Source: Candidatus Moanabacter tarae (GTDB taxonomy: Bacteria; Verrucomicrobiota; Verrucomicrobiia; Opitutales; UBA2987). From it: a stretch of 64,000 bases of DNA. Made by a program: the position numbers and the translations under genes. Every line of letters starts with the position of its first letter. The first letter of the stretch is position 1. The stretch spans positions 986,211-1,050,210 of the forward strand of contig CP029803.1 in assembly GCA_003226295.1 (NCBI GenBank), given 5' to 3'. The notes under the pieces are model-generated. The model saw only the letters and a program-made list of their open reading frames with translations. It had not been told where the DNA came from and ran no database searches. Positions 55,689 to 64,000 of this stretch are shown here, piece by piece.

Positions 55689-56942
55689 ATGAGCAATAGA
55701 TTCATAGAAACCGTTTCCCATGGACTGGTCGATGTCCCAGGTTTTCAGGTCTCTGGGGTTAATTGTGGTGTGCGTGCTCCAACCAACCGCCGACTTGATC
55801 TGGCTTTAATTCATTCCCTCTTCCCATGCAACGCAGCCGGGGTCTTTACCTCCAATGCCGCACCTTCCGCCACAGTCCATCTCAATCGCAAGACGCTTGC
55901 TGGCTCAGGGCCCTTTTACGGTATTGTTGCCAACAGCGGAAACGCCAATGCCTGGACCGGAGATCGAGGACTTGATGATGCCCGTGAAATGTGCCGACGA
56001 GCAGAAGCCTCCTGCAATGTTACAACAGATTCGTTCTTCGTCTGCTCAACTGGTCACATAGGCTTTCCATTGCCCATGAAAAATATCCGAAAAGGAATTC
56101 AGAAGGCGCACCGCAGTCTTGGCACATCAGAAAGGCATGGACTAGATAATGCGCAGGCTATAATGACGACCGATACATGTGAAAAACGTGTGACTGTTAA
56201 AATTCCCTATCAAGATTCTATTATAACTTTAAGTGGCATTGCCAAAGGAGCTGGAATGATCGATCCCAACATGGCTACCATGCTTGCCTTCCTAGCGACC
56301 GATGCCTGCGTTCCAAATCGAATCTTGCAGACCATCCTCAAGTCAGCCGTAGACTCTTCATTTAACGCCATCACTATTGATGGTGACCAAAGCACAAACG
56401 ATACCGTTTTACTTCTAGCGAACGGAAACTCAGACATTAAAATCAATAGAAAGAACCATATCCTTTATGATCAATTGAATAGTGCCGTCACTTATGTCTG
56501 TGGAATTCTTGCGAATAAAATTGTATCCGACGGAGAGCGAACCACGAAAGTTGTGGAGATTATAGTCAATGGGGCCCAATCTAATCGAAACGCGGAAAAA
56601 GTTGCTCGTGCCATTGGTGGATCTTTACTAGTTAAGTCCTCCTGGTTTGGTAATGACCCAAATTGGGGACGTATCGTTGATGCAATCGGATACTCCGGAG
56701 CAGCCATGAGGGAGGACCGAGTTGATATGAATTTTTTTGAATTTTCAGAGAAGAAAACACGTAGATCTGTTGTTGTTTTGAAATTGGGAAAACCCGTGAA
56801 CAGGAACCGGCTTATCTGGAAAGAAATTGTTTCGAACCCTCGATTTGGTATAGAGATTAAACTAGGGACGGGCCTGGGTTCCTATCGTTTACTTTCGACT
56901 GACATCACAGCAGAATACGTAAACTTCAACAAATCAGAATAG
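55689..56942 (+). CDS. argJ: Glutamate N-acetyltransferase (ornithine acetyltransferase)
   Basis: 417-residue self-cleaving enzyme that moves the acetyl group from N-acetylornithine to glutamate. The processing motif with the nucleophilic Thr is clear: KGAGMIDPNMATMLAFLATDA gives ATML with the Thr as N-terminus of the beta chain. The mature DPNWGRI and GDQSTNDT segments are conserved. In the window there is no argA or argE, consistent with the acetyl-recycling route; whether ArgJ also uses acetyl-CoA cannot be judged. It begins 8 bases after argC. Confidence 0.96.
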   Translation: MSNRFIETVSHGLVDVPGFQVSGVNCGVRAPTNRRLDLALIHSLFPCNAAGVFTSNAAPSATVHLNRKTLAGSGPFYGIVANSGNANAWTGDRGLDDAREMCRRAEASCNVTTDSFFVCSTGHIGFPLPMKNIRKGIQKAHRSLGTSERHGLDNAQAIMTTDTCEKRVTVKIPYQDSIITLSGIAKGAGMIDPNMATMLAFLATDACVPNRILQTILKSAVDSSFNAITIDGDQSTNDTVLLLANGNSDIKINRKNHILYDQLNSAVTYVCGILANKIVSDGERTTKVVEIIVNGAQSNRNAEKVARAIGGSLLVKSSWFGNDPNWGRIVDAIGYSGAAMREDRVDMNFFEFSEKKTRRSVVVLKLGKPVNRNRLIWKEIVSNPRFGIEIKLGTGLGSYRLLSTDITAEYVNFNKSE

Positions 56943-56943
56943 G

Positions 56944-57834
56944 GTGACAACAAATCTAAAATTAGATCCCGTTGCCAAAGCAGAGGTACTTCTTGAAGCG
57001 TTGCCTTATATCCAGCGCTTCAGAGATTCCACATTCTTGATTAAATACGGCGGCAGTTTCATGGACGACCCAGACAAAAGTCTTCGACTTCAAGTGATAC
57101 GAGACATTGTTCTCCTGAACGCAGTTGGCGTACGAATTGTTATTGTCCATGGGGGAGGCAAAGCTATCAGCCGGGCTATGGGAAAAGCTGGATTGGAGCC
57201 ACGTTTTATTCGAGGCCTCAGAGTAACCGATAAAGAATCAATCAGAATTGTTGAAAAGACACTCAACAAAGAGATCAACAACGAAATATGCGACCTTCTA
57301 TCTCACCAAAAAGGAAAGCCACTAGGACTTCCCGGAAACGCGATTCTTAATTGTAGCAAACTCGAAAGTTTCAGCGAAAATGGAGAACTGATCGATCTTG
57401 GATTTGTAGGTAAGATTCAGAATGTCTCTACAGAGCCCGTAGAATCTTGTTTAGAAGATGGATCCATCCCAGTTCTATCGTCCATTGCCACAGATCGTGG
57501 TGGTAACGTTTTCAACACAAACGCCGATGAGGCAGCTTCCGCCGTAGCCTCTGCATTGTTAGCACGCCGACTGGTATATCTATGCGACGTTCCCGGACTT
57601 TTGCGGGATCCGAAAGACCCCTCCTCCATTATTAGAACTCTCTACCTTGACGAAGTTGACGAGTTAAAAAATGCCGGTGTTATTTCATCTGGAATGTTGC
57701 CTAAAGTTGACAGTGCAATCCGAGCTATCAAAGCCGGAGTCAAAAGAGTACACTTCATCGATGCTCGAATGCCGCACAGCATTTTACTCGAGATCTTTAC
57801 GGACAAAGGAATCGGAACAGAGATTAGAAAATGA
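56944..57834 (+). CDS. argB: N-acetylglutamate kinase
   Basis: 296-residue amino-acid kinase family enzyme, second step of arginine synthesis. Starts with GTG at 56944, one base after the argJ stop. The ATP/phosphate loop FLIKYGGSFMD, the VHGGGKAI motif, the NCSKLE segment and CDVPGLLRDPKDP are visible. Its stop overlaps the argD start by 4 bases (ATGA). The length is typical; whether it is arginine-sensitive by an N-terminal helix (PYIQRFRDST) is suggested but not proven. Confidence 0.95.
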   Translation: MTTNLKLDPVAKAEVLLEALPYIQRFRDSTFLIKYGGSFMDDPDKSLRLQVIRDIVLLNAVGVRIVIVHGGGKAISRAMGKAGLEPRFIRGLRVTDKESIRIVEKTLNKEINNEICDLLSHQKGKPLGLPGNAILNCSKLESFSENGELIDLGFVGKIQNVSTEPVESCLEDGSIPVLSSIATDRGGNVFNTNADEAASAVASALLARRLVYLCDVPGLLRDPKDPSSIIRTLYLDEVDELKNAGVISSGMLPKVDSAIRAIKAGVKRVHFIDARMPHSILLEIFTDKGIGTEIRK

Positions 57835-59042
57835 CAGCAATAGAAACTGAATGGGAAAGCCTCTACCAGGAGTATTCTCTTGGAAACTATGGAACCCCTC
57901 CCCTAACCCTCGTCAAGGGCCAAGGAACCAAGATTTGGGACGACCAAGGAAAGGAATATCTGGATTTTGTCTGCGGTATCGCCGTTACTTCAATCGGTCA
58001 TTGCCACCCAATTTGGGTCAACCGTATCCAAGACCAGGTTGGAAAACTCGCCCATTGTAGTAATCTTTATCGAATTCCTAATCAGGCTCTTCTTGCTAAA
58101 AAACTCTGTCTTTATGCTGGCCCTGGTAAGGTTTTCTTCTGCAACAGTGGAGCTGAAGCTAACGAGGTCCTTATTAAGTTGGCGCGTTTGTACGGACAGG
58201 CACGCTCCGGGAAAGACGGAGAGCAATACAAGATCATAGCTTCAGAAGGCGCCTTCCACGGTCGCACCTTTGGAGGCATGTCTGCAACTCCTATCGAGAA
58301 AGTCCAGGGGGGCTTCAAGCCGATGTTAGACGGGTTTGATTTTGGAAAATTCAATGATCTCGATAGCTTCACCTCGCTGATAGACGAACAGACTGCAGCG
58401 ATCCTTCTCGAACCCATACAAGGTGAAGAAGGAATTAATCCATGTAGCCAAGAATTCCTACGGGGAATACGCAAACTCTGCGACGATCGTGGTCTCTTGT
58501 TCCTGGTTGACGAGGTTCAATGTGGACTTGGACGAACCGGTGACTTTTATGGATTCCAGCATGCAGGAATTCAGCCCGATGCGATAGCCATGGCAAAAGG
58601 CCTTGGCGGAGGGTTTCCCATCGGAGCAGTTTGGATCGACAACGAACACGCCTCTTTGTTCAAACCTGGCTCACACGGATGCACGTTTGGGGGATCCCCT
58701 TTAGCCTGTGCCGCATCATTGGCGGTTCTTGAGGTCCTCGAGAGAGAGAATCTATTGAATAAAATAAAAAAACACAGCCCTAAATGGATTGCATCGATCA
58801 AGGAACTTAAAAACAGATACCCCAATCTAGTTTCAGAAGTTCGTGGACGTGGCTATATGGTCGGCATCGCTATGAGGGAAGATCCAACTGAAATAATCAA
58901 CAAACTTCGAGAAGCTGGTCTGCTTACAGTTCCGGCAAGCGGAAATGTCATTCGTCTCCTGCCACCTTATACCGTGTCAGAAAAGGAACTCGACCAATCC
59001 ATTTCAATCCTGGATTCGGTAATATCCAGACATCTCCAATAA
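57831..59042 (+). CDS. argD: Acetylornithine aminotransferase
   Basis: 403-residue class III PLP aminotransferase. Conserved features: FCNSGAEANE near residue 110, EGAFHGRTFGGMSAT, LVDEVQCGLGRTG with the Asp that pairs with PLP, and the lysine in IAMAKGLGGGFPIGAVW. Length matches. It is coupled to argB by ATGA. It may also act on succinyl-diaminopimelate, as is usual for the family. Confidence 0.95.
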   Translation: MTAIETEWESLYQEYSLGNYGTPPLTLVKGQGTKIWDDQGKEYLDFVCGIAVTSIGHCHPIWVNRIQDQVGKLAHCSNLYRIPNQALLAKKLCLYAGPGKVFFCNSGAEANEVLIKLARLYGQARSGKDGEQYKIIASEGAFHGRTFGGMSATPIEKVQGGFKPMLDGFDFGKFNDLDSFTSLIDEQTAAILLEPIQGEEGINPCSQEFLRGIRKLCDDRGLLFLVDEVQCGLGRTGDFYGFQHAGIQPDAIAMAKGLGGGFPIGAVWIDNEHASLFKPGSHGCTFGGSPLACAASLAVLEVLERENLLNKIKKHSPKWIASIKELKNRYPNLVSEVRGRGYMVGIAMREDPTEIINKLREAGLLTVPASGNVIRLLPPYTVSEKELDQSISILDSVISRHLQ

Positions 59043-59126
59043 CCTGAAACGATCTATTAAATTTTTATTCTCTCTTATCACGTACATTTTTCTATCGTCT
59101 TTCATTTGTCTCGCTAGGAACTAAAC

Positions 59127-60083
59127 GTGAAACATTTCATTAAAGAAACTGACTTTTCGGTTGCCGAGTTGCCTGAGGTCTTCGCTCTGGCAAGGGATTT
59201 CAAACGGTTGCGCAATCGCCACACTCCCCCTACTCTAAAAAATCAGACATGGGCGATGTTTTTCTTCAAGAATAGCACCCGAACCCGAATCTCATTCGAT
59301 GTTGGCATCTACGAGCTCGGAGGCAACTCCCTCTACCTTACGCAGGAAAGTTCTCAGATAAGCCGGGGAGAATCATGGTCCGACACCGCAAAAGTAATGT
59401 CCCGCTACGTTCACGGTGCTATTATTCGCGCCTACGAACACAAGGTCGTGGAGGAATTTGCCGCTGCTGGTGATATTCCAGTGATAAATGCTCTTACAGA
59501 TTTCCTCCATCCCTGTCAGAGTTATAGCGATGTTTTTACCATGGCAGAAAAATGGTCTTCTAATGATGACCTAATTAATGCTGTTAAAGGCCGCAAGGTT
59601 ACTTTTGTTGGCGATTGCAATTCAAATATGGCAAAATCTCTCGTCTTGGCTGGAAGCGTATTCAATTTCGAGGTTGCACTGTCTGGACCGCCAGAATTCG
59701 CACCAAAAGAGGACCTAAGAAATCTTCTTAATGAAAACGGATTGCAAGCAACATATGTATTCGACAATGACCCGATGGATACGGTAGTTGGCTCGGATGT
59801 GGTCTACACTGATGTTTGGGTTAGTATGGGTAACGAACAAGAAACCGAAGAACGGATAGCAATTCTTAATCCCTATTCCGTCACCCCCAAACTCATGGCT
59901 CAGGCTAAACCAAACGCTCTATTCATGCACTGCCTGCCTGCACATCCTGGCCAAGAGGTTGCAAAGGAAGTCATAGAGGGGCAACAATCAATCATATACG
60001 ACCAGGCCGAAAACCGACTTCATATGCAAAAAGCAATACTCTCAGTTCTAAGCGAAGCGAATTCTAACAGACCAATTCAGTGA
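59127..60083 (+). CDS. argF: Ornithine carbamoyltransferase
   Basis: 318-residue transcarbamylase. The carbamoyl-phosphate loop STRTR is in KNSTRTRISFDV, HPCQ is in LHPCQSYSDV, and the ornithine loop reads HCLPAHPGQEV, where most family members have HCLPAHRGEEV or an equivalent, so the residue after the second His differs. Starts with GTG (59127) after an 84-base gap. Because N-acetyl- or N-succinyl-ornithine transcarbamylases exist, the standard assignment rests on the STRTR and HPCQ context. Confidence 0.92.
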   Translation: MKHFIKETDFSVAELPEVFALARDFKRLRNRHTPPTLKNQTWAMFFFKNSTRTRISFDVGIYELGGNSLYLTQESSQISRGESWSDTAKVMSRYVHGAIIRAYEHKVVEEFAAAGDIPVINALTDFLHPCQSYSDVFTMAEKWSSNDDLINAVKGRKVTFVGDCNSNMAKSLVLAGSVFNFEVALSGPPEFAPKEDLRNLLNENGLQATYVFDNDPMDTVVGSDVVYTDVWVSMGNEQETEERIAILNPYSVTPKLMAQAKPNALFMHCLPAHPGQEVAKEVIEGQQSIIYDQAENRLHMQKAILSVLSEANSNRPIQ

Positions 60084-60199
60084 TATTTCAATACAAGATT
60101 CTTTATCAACTTCGTCGTTGGTTTTAGAATTTCTAAAATATAGAGTTAGATCCCTTTGGCAATAAGATCCGCTCTTCTAAAAACGCCGAACAAACTACC

Positions 60200-61429
60200 A
60201 TGAAAATAGTCTTAGCATATTCCGGCGGACTCGACACTTCCGTCATTCTGCATTGGCTTTGCCAACGATATGACGCTGAGGTCGTAACATACGCCGCGGA
60301 TATTGGTCAACAGGAAGAGCTAGAAGGTTTAGAAGAAAAAGCGAAGGCAACGGGTGCAGTTGACCATTACTCGATCAAACTAACCGATGAATTTGCCCGG
60401 GATTTTATCTACCCAATGATGAGGGCAAACACTGTTTATGAAGGACAATACCTCCTCGGTACTGCAATTGCGCGACCATTGATTGCTAAGTCTCAAATCG
60501 CAATCGCAAAGAAAGTCGGCGCTACTGCACTTAGCCATGGTGCTACCGGAAAAGGAAACGATCAGTGCCGTTTCGAAATCACCTATGCGGCACTCGCTCC
60601 TAACCTCGAAGTTATTGCGCCTTGGCGACTCACAGAATTCCGCGAGAAATTTCCTGGCCGTAATGAAATGATCGAATACTGCAGGAAAGAAAACATACCT
60701 GTTGAAGCTTCTGTTTCCAAACCTTATTCGATGGATCGCAATCTCCTCCACATCTCATATGAGGCGGGGATTCTAGAGGATCCATGGTTCGATCCTACAA
60801 TCATTTCCAATAAGGACATGTTTAAACTGACTTCAGCTCCAGAGGACGCTCCCGAGGAGCCTGCGATCCTCGACTTAGAGTTTCTTAACGGAGACTGTAT
60901 TGCACTTAACAGCCAGCAAAAGACTCCGCACGAAGTTATGCAGGCCCTGAATCAACTTGGAGGTACACACGCCATCGGCCGGGTCGACCTAGTAGAAAAC
61001 CGATTTGTCGGAATGAAAAGCCGAGGCGTATACGAAACTCCTGGAGGCACAATCCTCATGCATGCTCACCGCCAAATTGAAAGCATCACGATGGATCGTG
61101 ACCTTGCACATCTCCGTGACAGCCTCATCTCAAAATACTCCGAGATGATTTACTACGGATTTTGGTTCGCTCCGGAACGGGAAGCACTCCAAACTCTAAT
61201 CGACAAAAGCCAGGAACACGTTACCGGAACCGTACGAATCAAACTCTACAAAGGCAACATCACAACAATCGGAAGAAAATCTGAATACTCCCTCTACGAT
61301 CCTCAAATCGCCTCGATGGAAGCCGATGAGAGTTCCTACGATCCTAACGATGCAAGTGGATTCATACGACTCCAGAGCCTCCGCCTTCGGGCTCGGCACA
61401 GGGCTCAACGAGGGCCTGATCTAGATTAA
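60200..61429 (+). CDS. argG: Argininosuccinate synthase
   Basis: 409-residue ATP-dependent enzyme joining citrulline and aspartate. The PP-loop [13 protein letters not shown] is at the start, then [13 protein letters not shown], and [13 protein letters not shown]. Length is typical. It closes the arginine run; argH is not in the window. It ends 34 bases before the convergent enolase-superfamily gene. Confidence 0.96.
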   Translation: MKIVLAYSGGLDTSVILHWLCQRYDAEVVTYAADIGQQEELEGLEEKAKATGAVDHYSIKLTDEFARDFIYPMMRANTVYEGQYLLGTAIARPLIAKSQIAIAKKVGATALSHGATGKGNDQCRFEITYAALAPNLEVIAPWRLTEFREKFPGRNEMIEYCRKENIPVEASVSKPYSMDRNLLHISYEAGILEDPWFDPTIISNKDMFKLTSAPEDAPEEPAILDLEFLNGDCIALNSQQKTPHEVMQALNQLGGTHAIGRVDLVENRFVGMKSRGVYETPGGTILMHAHRQIESITMDRDLAHLRDSLISKYSEMIYYGFWFAPEREALQTLIDKSQEHVTGTVRIKLYKGNITTIGRKSEYSLYDPQIASMEADESSYDPNDASGFIRLQSLRLRARHRAQRGPDLD

Positions 61430-61463
61430 GTGCTCAGCAGCAAGACTATCAAACACCCCCACT

Positions 61464-62687
61464 TTAACTCAAGATACTCCATCGGTCAGTAGCAGGATCG
61501 TAGGGAAATTTCTTTTCCGCATCCTCAACAATATCAACACCCAGCCCCGGCTTTTCGGGTACCAAAGCAAAACCATTTTCAATTCGGATCGGTTCAGTAA
61601 AGATTCCATCATCTCGAAAGGGGTTGTAGTGATTATTGTATTCCAGGATTTCCATTTTTGAACTAGACGCCGTAAAGTGAATATTAACTAACCAAGGAAA
61701 ACTAGACTGCCAATTATGGTTGACAACTAGTTTACTCCTCGCATGCGCCATGCGAGCGAGGTACCAAGCCTCCGTGAGGCCAACAAAGCTACAGTCAAAC
61801 TGGATTATATCATAGGCATCGCGGTCTATCCAGTCATTGAAATCATATCGTGTAACAAAAGTTTCGCTTCCAGCGATTTTGACAGAAGGTAAAAGCTGAC
61901 TAATTTCGATAGTTCTCTCAATTGCTTGGTTGACGTTCAGGGATTTTCCGCTTTCACAAATAATTTCACCATACTGATGTTGGCATGGCTCTTCCAACCA
62001 GAAAAACCGCAACTCTTCAAGGACAGGACAGAATTCTTTAGTTTCTGCGAATGATAAACCGCGTTCGTGCATAAGATCGAAATCCCATCCAACTGACTCC
62101 CGTAATTTGCGAAGGAAAGCAGCGTAAATTTCTACATTCATGAGTTCCCTGAAATTTTCGCCAAGACGAAACTTAAAGGAAGTAAACCCCTCTTCTTTGT
62201 ATTTAAGAGCCTCGTCAATTAGATCATCGGGTCGCCTCTTCCAGTCGTGCAACGTCCCGCAGCTGGCATAGTGCTTAACTTCTGGAGTTAGATCTTTGCT
62301 GTCACCCAGCAATCTATAAACTGGCTTGTTTTTAGCCTTACCAATTATATCCCAACAGGCATTTGTAACGCCGGCCCAAGCACAGGCTCGTCTAAAACTT
62401 TGGTGCGCAGGCTCGCGCAATCCAACATCAAACAGATTTTTTCCGATAATTTCCTGTTTGATGATTTTTTCCGTGTAGTTTTTAACAAACTGTCCGCCAC
62501 CGTAGTGTCCGGGAGGACCGATACCAACGATACCGACATCAGTGAAAATCTCAGTTACCATCTCGATTCCGCAACCCCACCAATATTTCTCAACAGGAAT
62601 TTGACACGAAAACAGACGTACTCGAACATCCGTAATCTTGATATTCTCTCGTTTTATTTCTTCAAGTGGATGATAACGCTTCTTCAT
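61464..62687 (-). CDS. Enolase-superfamily dehydratase, third paralog
   Basis: 407-residue enolase-superfamily protein. The capping domain is residues 15-130; the barrel carries K172 with R174 (FKFR, where KxK is more common), D204, E232 (LEEPC), E275 (GSETF), and D298 and H324 (VNHNW) as the acid/base dyad. This matches a mandelate-racemase-group dehydratase but not a well-known substrate. It is divergent from a DRE-TIM aldolase gene whose start is about 210 bases away, so a dehydratase/aldolase pair is a natural reading. Starts with MKKRYHPLEE before the usual IKITDVRV. Confidence 0.85.
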   Translation of the reverse strand: MKKRYHPLEEIKRENIKITDVRVRLFSCQIPVEKYWWGCGIEMVTEIFTDVGIVGIGPPGHYGGGQFVKNYTEKIIKQEIIGKNLFDVGLREPAHQSFRRACAWAGVTNACWDIIGKAKNKPVYRLLGDSKDLTPEVKHYASCGTLHDWKRRPDDLIDEALKYKEEGFTSFKFRLGENFRELMNVEIYAAFLRKLRESVGWDFDLMHERGLSFAETKEFCPVLEELRFFWLEEPCQHQYGEIICESGKSLNVNQAIERTIEISQLLPSVKIAGSETFVTRYDFNDWIDRDAYDIIQFDCSFVGLTEAWYLARMAHARSKLVVNHNWQSSFPWLVNIHFTASSSKMEILEYNNHYNPFRDDGIFTEPIRIENGFALVPEKPGLGVDIVEDAEKKFPYDPATDRWSILS

Positions 62688-62898
62688 ACAATCAGTCAGA
62701 AACCCTGGAACTTATCGGGCCTAATTACCAAATCCATCGAAAATCAGGACTCAGTCAATTTAAGATTATCCCACCCTATGAGCTAATACCTCGCCTAATA
62801 TTAAATCTTACTTTCGAATTAGCTGAAACAACAAACGAAGTAAAAGATCGACACCGACTTCATCACATTTCTAAAAAATGACTCAAAAGGATTCTTAT

Positions 62899-63882
62899 AT
62901 GAAACAAGAAGCTCCCTGGATTACCTACAGACCAGAATTAAAGGTACTAGATTGTACAATTCGTGACGGCGGTTTATGCAATAATCACCAATTTGATGAC
63001 GATCTGGTGAAGGCGGTCTATGCGACATGCGTAGAATCAGGTCTGGACTATATGGAGATTGGGTACCGTAACTCAAAGCGACTTTTTCCGAAAGACGAAT
63101 TTGGACCTTTTCGCCACAGTGACGAAGAAGACATTCGCAAGATCACCGGCGATCACAATTCCGAATCTACTGGACTCAAACTGGCACTCATGGCGGATGC
63201 CGGGAAAAGCGACTGGGCGGAAGACATACTACCATGCGATGAAAGCGTAGTCGACATGGTTCGCATCGCCTGCTACGTCAACCAAATCCCAGAAACGGTG
63301 GAGATGATCTACGATGCCCACGAAAAGGGATATGAAACAAGCTGCAATATAATGGCCATCTCCATCGTCCAACAAGGCGAGATTGATGAAGCACTGAAAG
63401 CAGTTATCGCTACTCCAGTAGACGTGATTTGTGTGGTCGACAGTTTCGGAGCGCTGTACCGCGAACAAATTGAAATCCTTGTTCGCAAATACCTACAGGC
63501 GGTCGAAGGAACGAGCAAGGAAGTGGGCATCCATACCCATAACAACCAGCAACTGGCTTTTGCTAATACTATCGAAGCAATCATTTTGGGATCCAACAGA
63601 GTCGATGCCACCATGGATGGTCTTGGCCGCGGAGCCGGGAATTGCCCGATGGAGCTTCTTTTAGGATTCCTGCGGAATCCTAAATTCAAAACCCGGCCGA
63701 TATATCAATTATTGCAGGAATACTTTATACCTCTTCGACGAAACCTTGAATGGGGGCCGACCGTACCATACAATATCACTGGCCAGCACAACCAGCATCC
63801 GCGAAGCGCTATGGCTTTTGAAGCCAGTTCTTCAAGGGAAGATTACGTTGATTTCTATGACAAGATTATCCGAGACATTTAG
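62899..63882 (+). CDS. DRE-TIM aldolase, 4-hydroxy-2-oxovalerate-aldolase-like
   Basis: 327 residues from the ATG at 62899, which has AAAAGG eight bases upstream (an earlier in-frame ATG at 62878 has no ribosome site). The metal motif LDCTIRDGG is near residue 17, and the second metal pair is H212 and H214 in GIHTHNNQQLAF; DATMDGLGRGAGNCPMELLL is the conserved end of the barrel. These features fit HMGL-like metal-dependent aldolases such as DmpG-type 4-hydroxy-2-oxovalerate aldolase. It is probably cleaving a 2-keto-3-deoxy acid made by the divergent dehydratase. No dehydrogenase partner (DmpF) is seen in the window. Confidence 0.86.
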   Translation: MKQEAPWITYRPELKVLDCTIRDGGLCNNHQFDDDLVKAVYATCVESGLDYMEIGYRNSKRLFPKDEFGPFRHSDEEDIRKITGDHNSESTGLKLALMADAGKSDWAEDILPCDESVVDMVRIACYVNQIPETVEMIYDAHEKGYETSCNIMAISIVQQGEIDEALKAVIATPVDVICVVDSFGALYREQIEILVRKYLQAVEGTSKEVGIHTHNNQQLAFANTIEAIILGSNRVDATMDGLGRGAGNCPMELLLGFLRNPKFKTRPIYQLLQEYFIPLRRNLEWGPTVPYNITGQHNQHPRSAMAFEASSSREDYVDFYDKIIRDI

Positions 63883-64000
63883 TGAATTTGAGGAAATCAC
63901 GCAACTTTATCGGATCTCAGACAAATCCTTCCAAACATAATTCTGAATTGTATTTCTTCCTCTGAGAAGGTGGTTTTCTATTATTAATCACTAGTCCCTT

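Noticed and set aside
1-64000. tRNA genes, CRISPR arrays, insertion sequences or phage genes
   Set aside because: I looked at the intergenic stretches for T-loop-like sequences, spaced repeats, terminal inverted repeats and integrase or transposase motifs and found none that I could support.

Overview
The window is a continuous stretch of a moderately AT-rich bacterial chromosome with no phage, insertion sequence, CRISPR array, rRNA or tRNA that I could recognise. Several traits suggest a Verrucomicrobiota-like (Opitutia-type), probably marine, free-living heterotroph: the block ileS / degenerate DksA-TraR-like protein / lspA, an exported beta-propeller plus S55-type protein next to aspS, and many enolase-superfamily, phytanoyl-CoA-dioxygenase-like and DUF362 genes. 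This placement is inference from gene content and order, not from a marker-gene comparison. Coding density is high, neighbouring genes often overlap by 4 to 8 bases, many genes lack a clear Shine-Dalgarno sequence, and several use GTG or TTG starts.

Layout. 1-3.8 kb (minus): ribE, a family-4-like uracil-DNA glycosylase, der and the start of fmt. 4.0-8.6 kb: two enolase-superfamily acid-sugar dehydratases on minus, divergent from a 2-hydroxyacid dehydrogenase and an M42 peptidase. A perfect 62-bp palindrome lies exactly between the two divergent start codons. 8.7-14.3 kb: an exported unknown protein, an FMN 2-hydroxyacid oxidase, a hydroxypyruvate-isomerase-like protein, a PhyH-family dioxygenase and a Ste24-type protease. 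14.4-23.9 kb: xseB, then aspS with a propeller protein and an S55-like protein upstream, gpmI and a cation antiporter. 24-28.5 kb: ileS, the DksA-like gene and lspA. 28.5-29.2 kb: a probably decayed secreted-protein gene. 29.2-38.4 kb: trpB-yicC, acnA, a peroxiredoxin, tyrS, an MFS transporter, a small membrane protein and a ferredoxin. 38.9-41.9 kb: a large DExH-like helicase and a cupin-like protein.

42.1-53.2 kb is the most interesting part. A FadR-type (FCD) regulator faces a one-strand module that encodes an unknown 212-residue protein, a UroD/MtaA-type methyltransferase, a free corrinoid protein, a small Cys-rich protein, a corrinoid reactivating ferredoxin-ASKHA protein, a methylene-THF reductase with a Cys-rich tail, an MtrH/CmuB-like methyl-THF methyltransferase and a small 'virulence factor'-domain protein; a DUF362 protein follows. 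Together these would move a methyl group from an unidentified donor to the corrinoid, then to tetrahydrofolate, and oxidise it to methylene-THF. The divergent intergenic region holds a near-perfect FadR-type operator, so the regulator probably controls the module.

53.4-54.3 kb: rplM-rpsI with a strong intrinsic terminator. 54.6-61.4 kb: arginine biosynthesis argC-argJ-argB-argD-argF-argG in pathway order. 61.5-63.9 kb: a third enolase-superfamily dehydratase divergent from a DRE-TIM aldolase, a plausible dehydratase/aldolase pair for an acid sugar.
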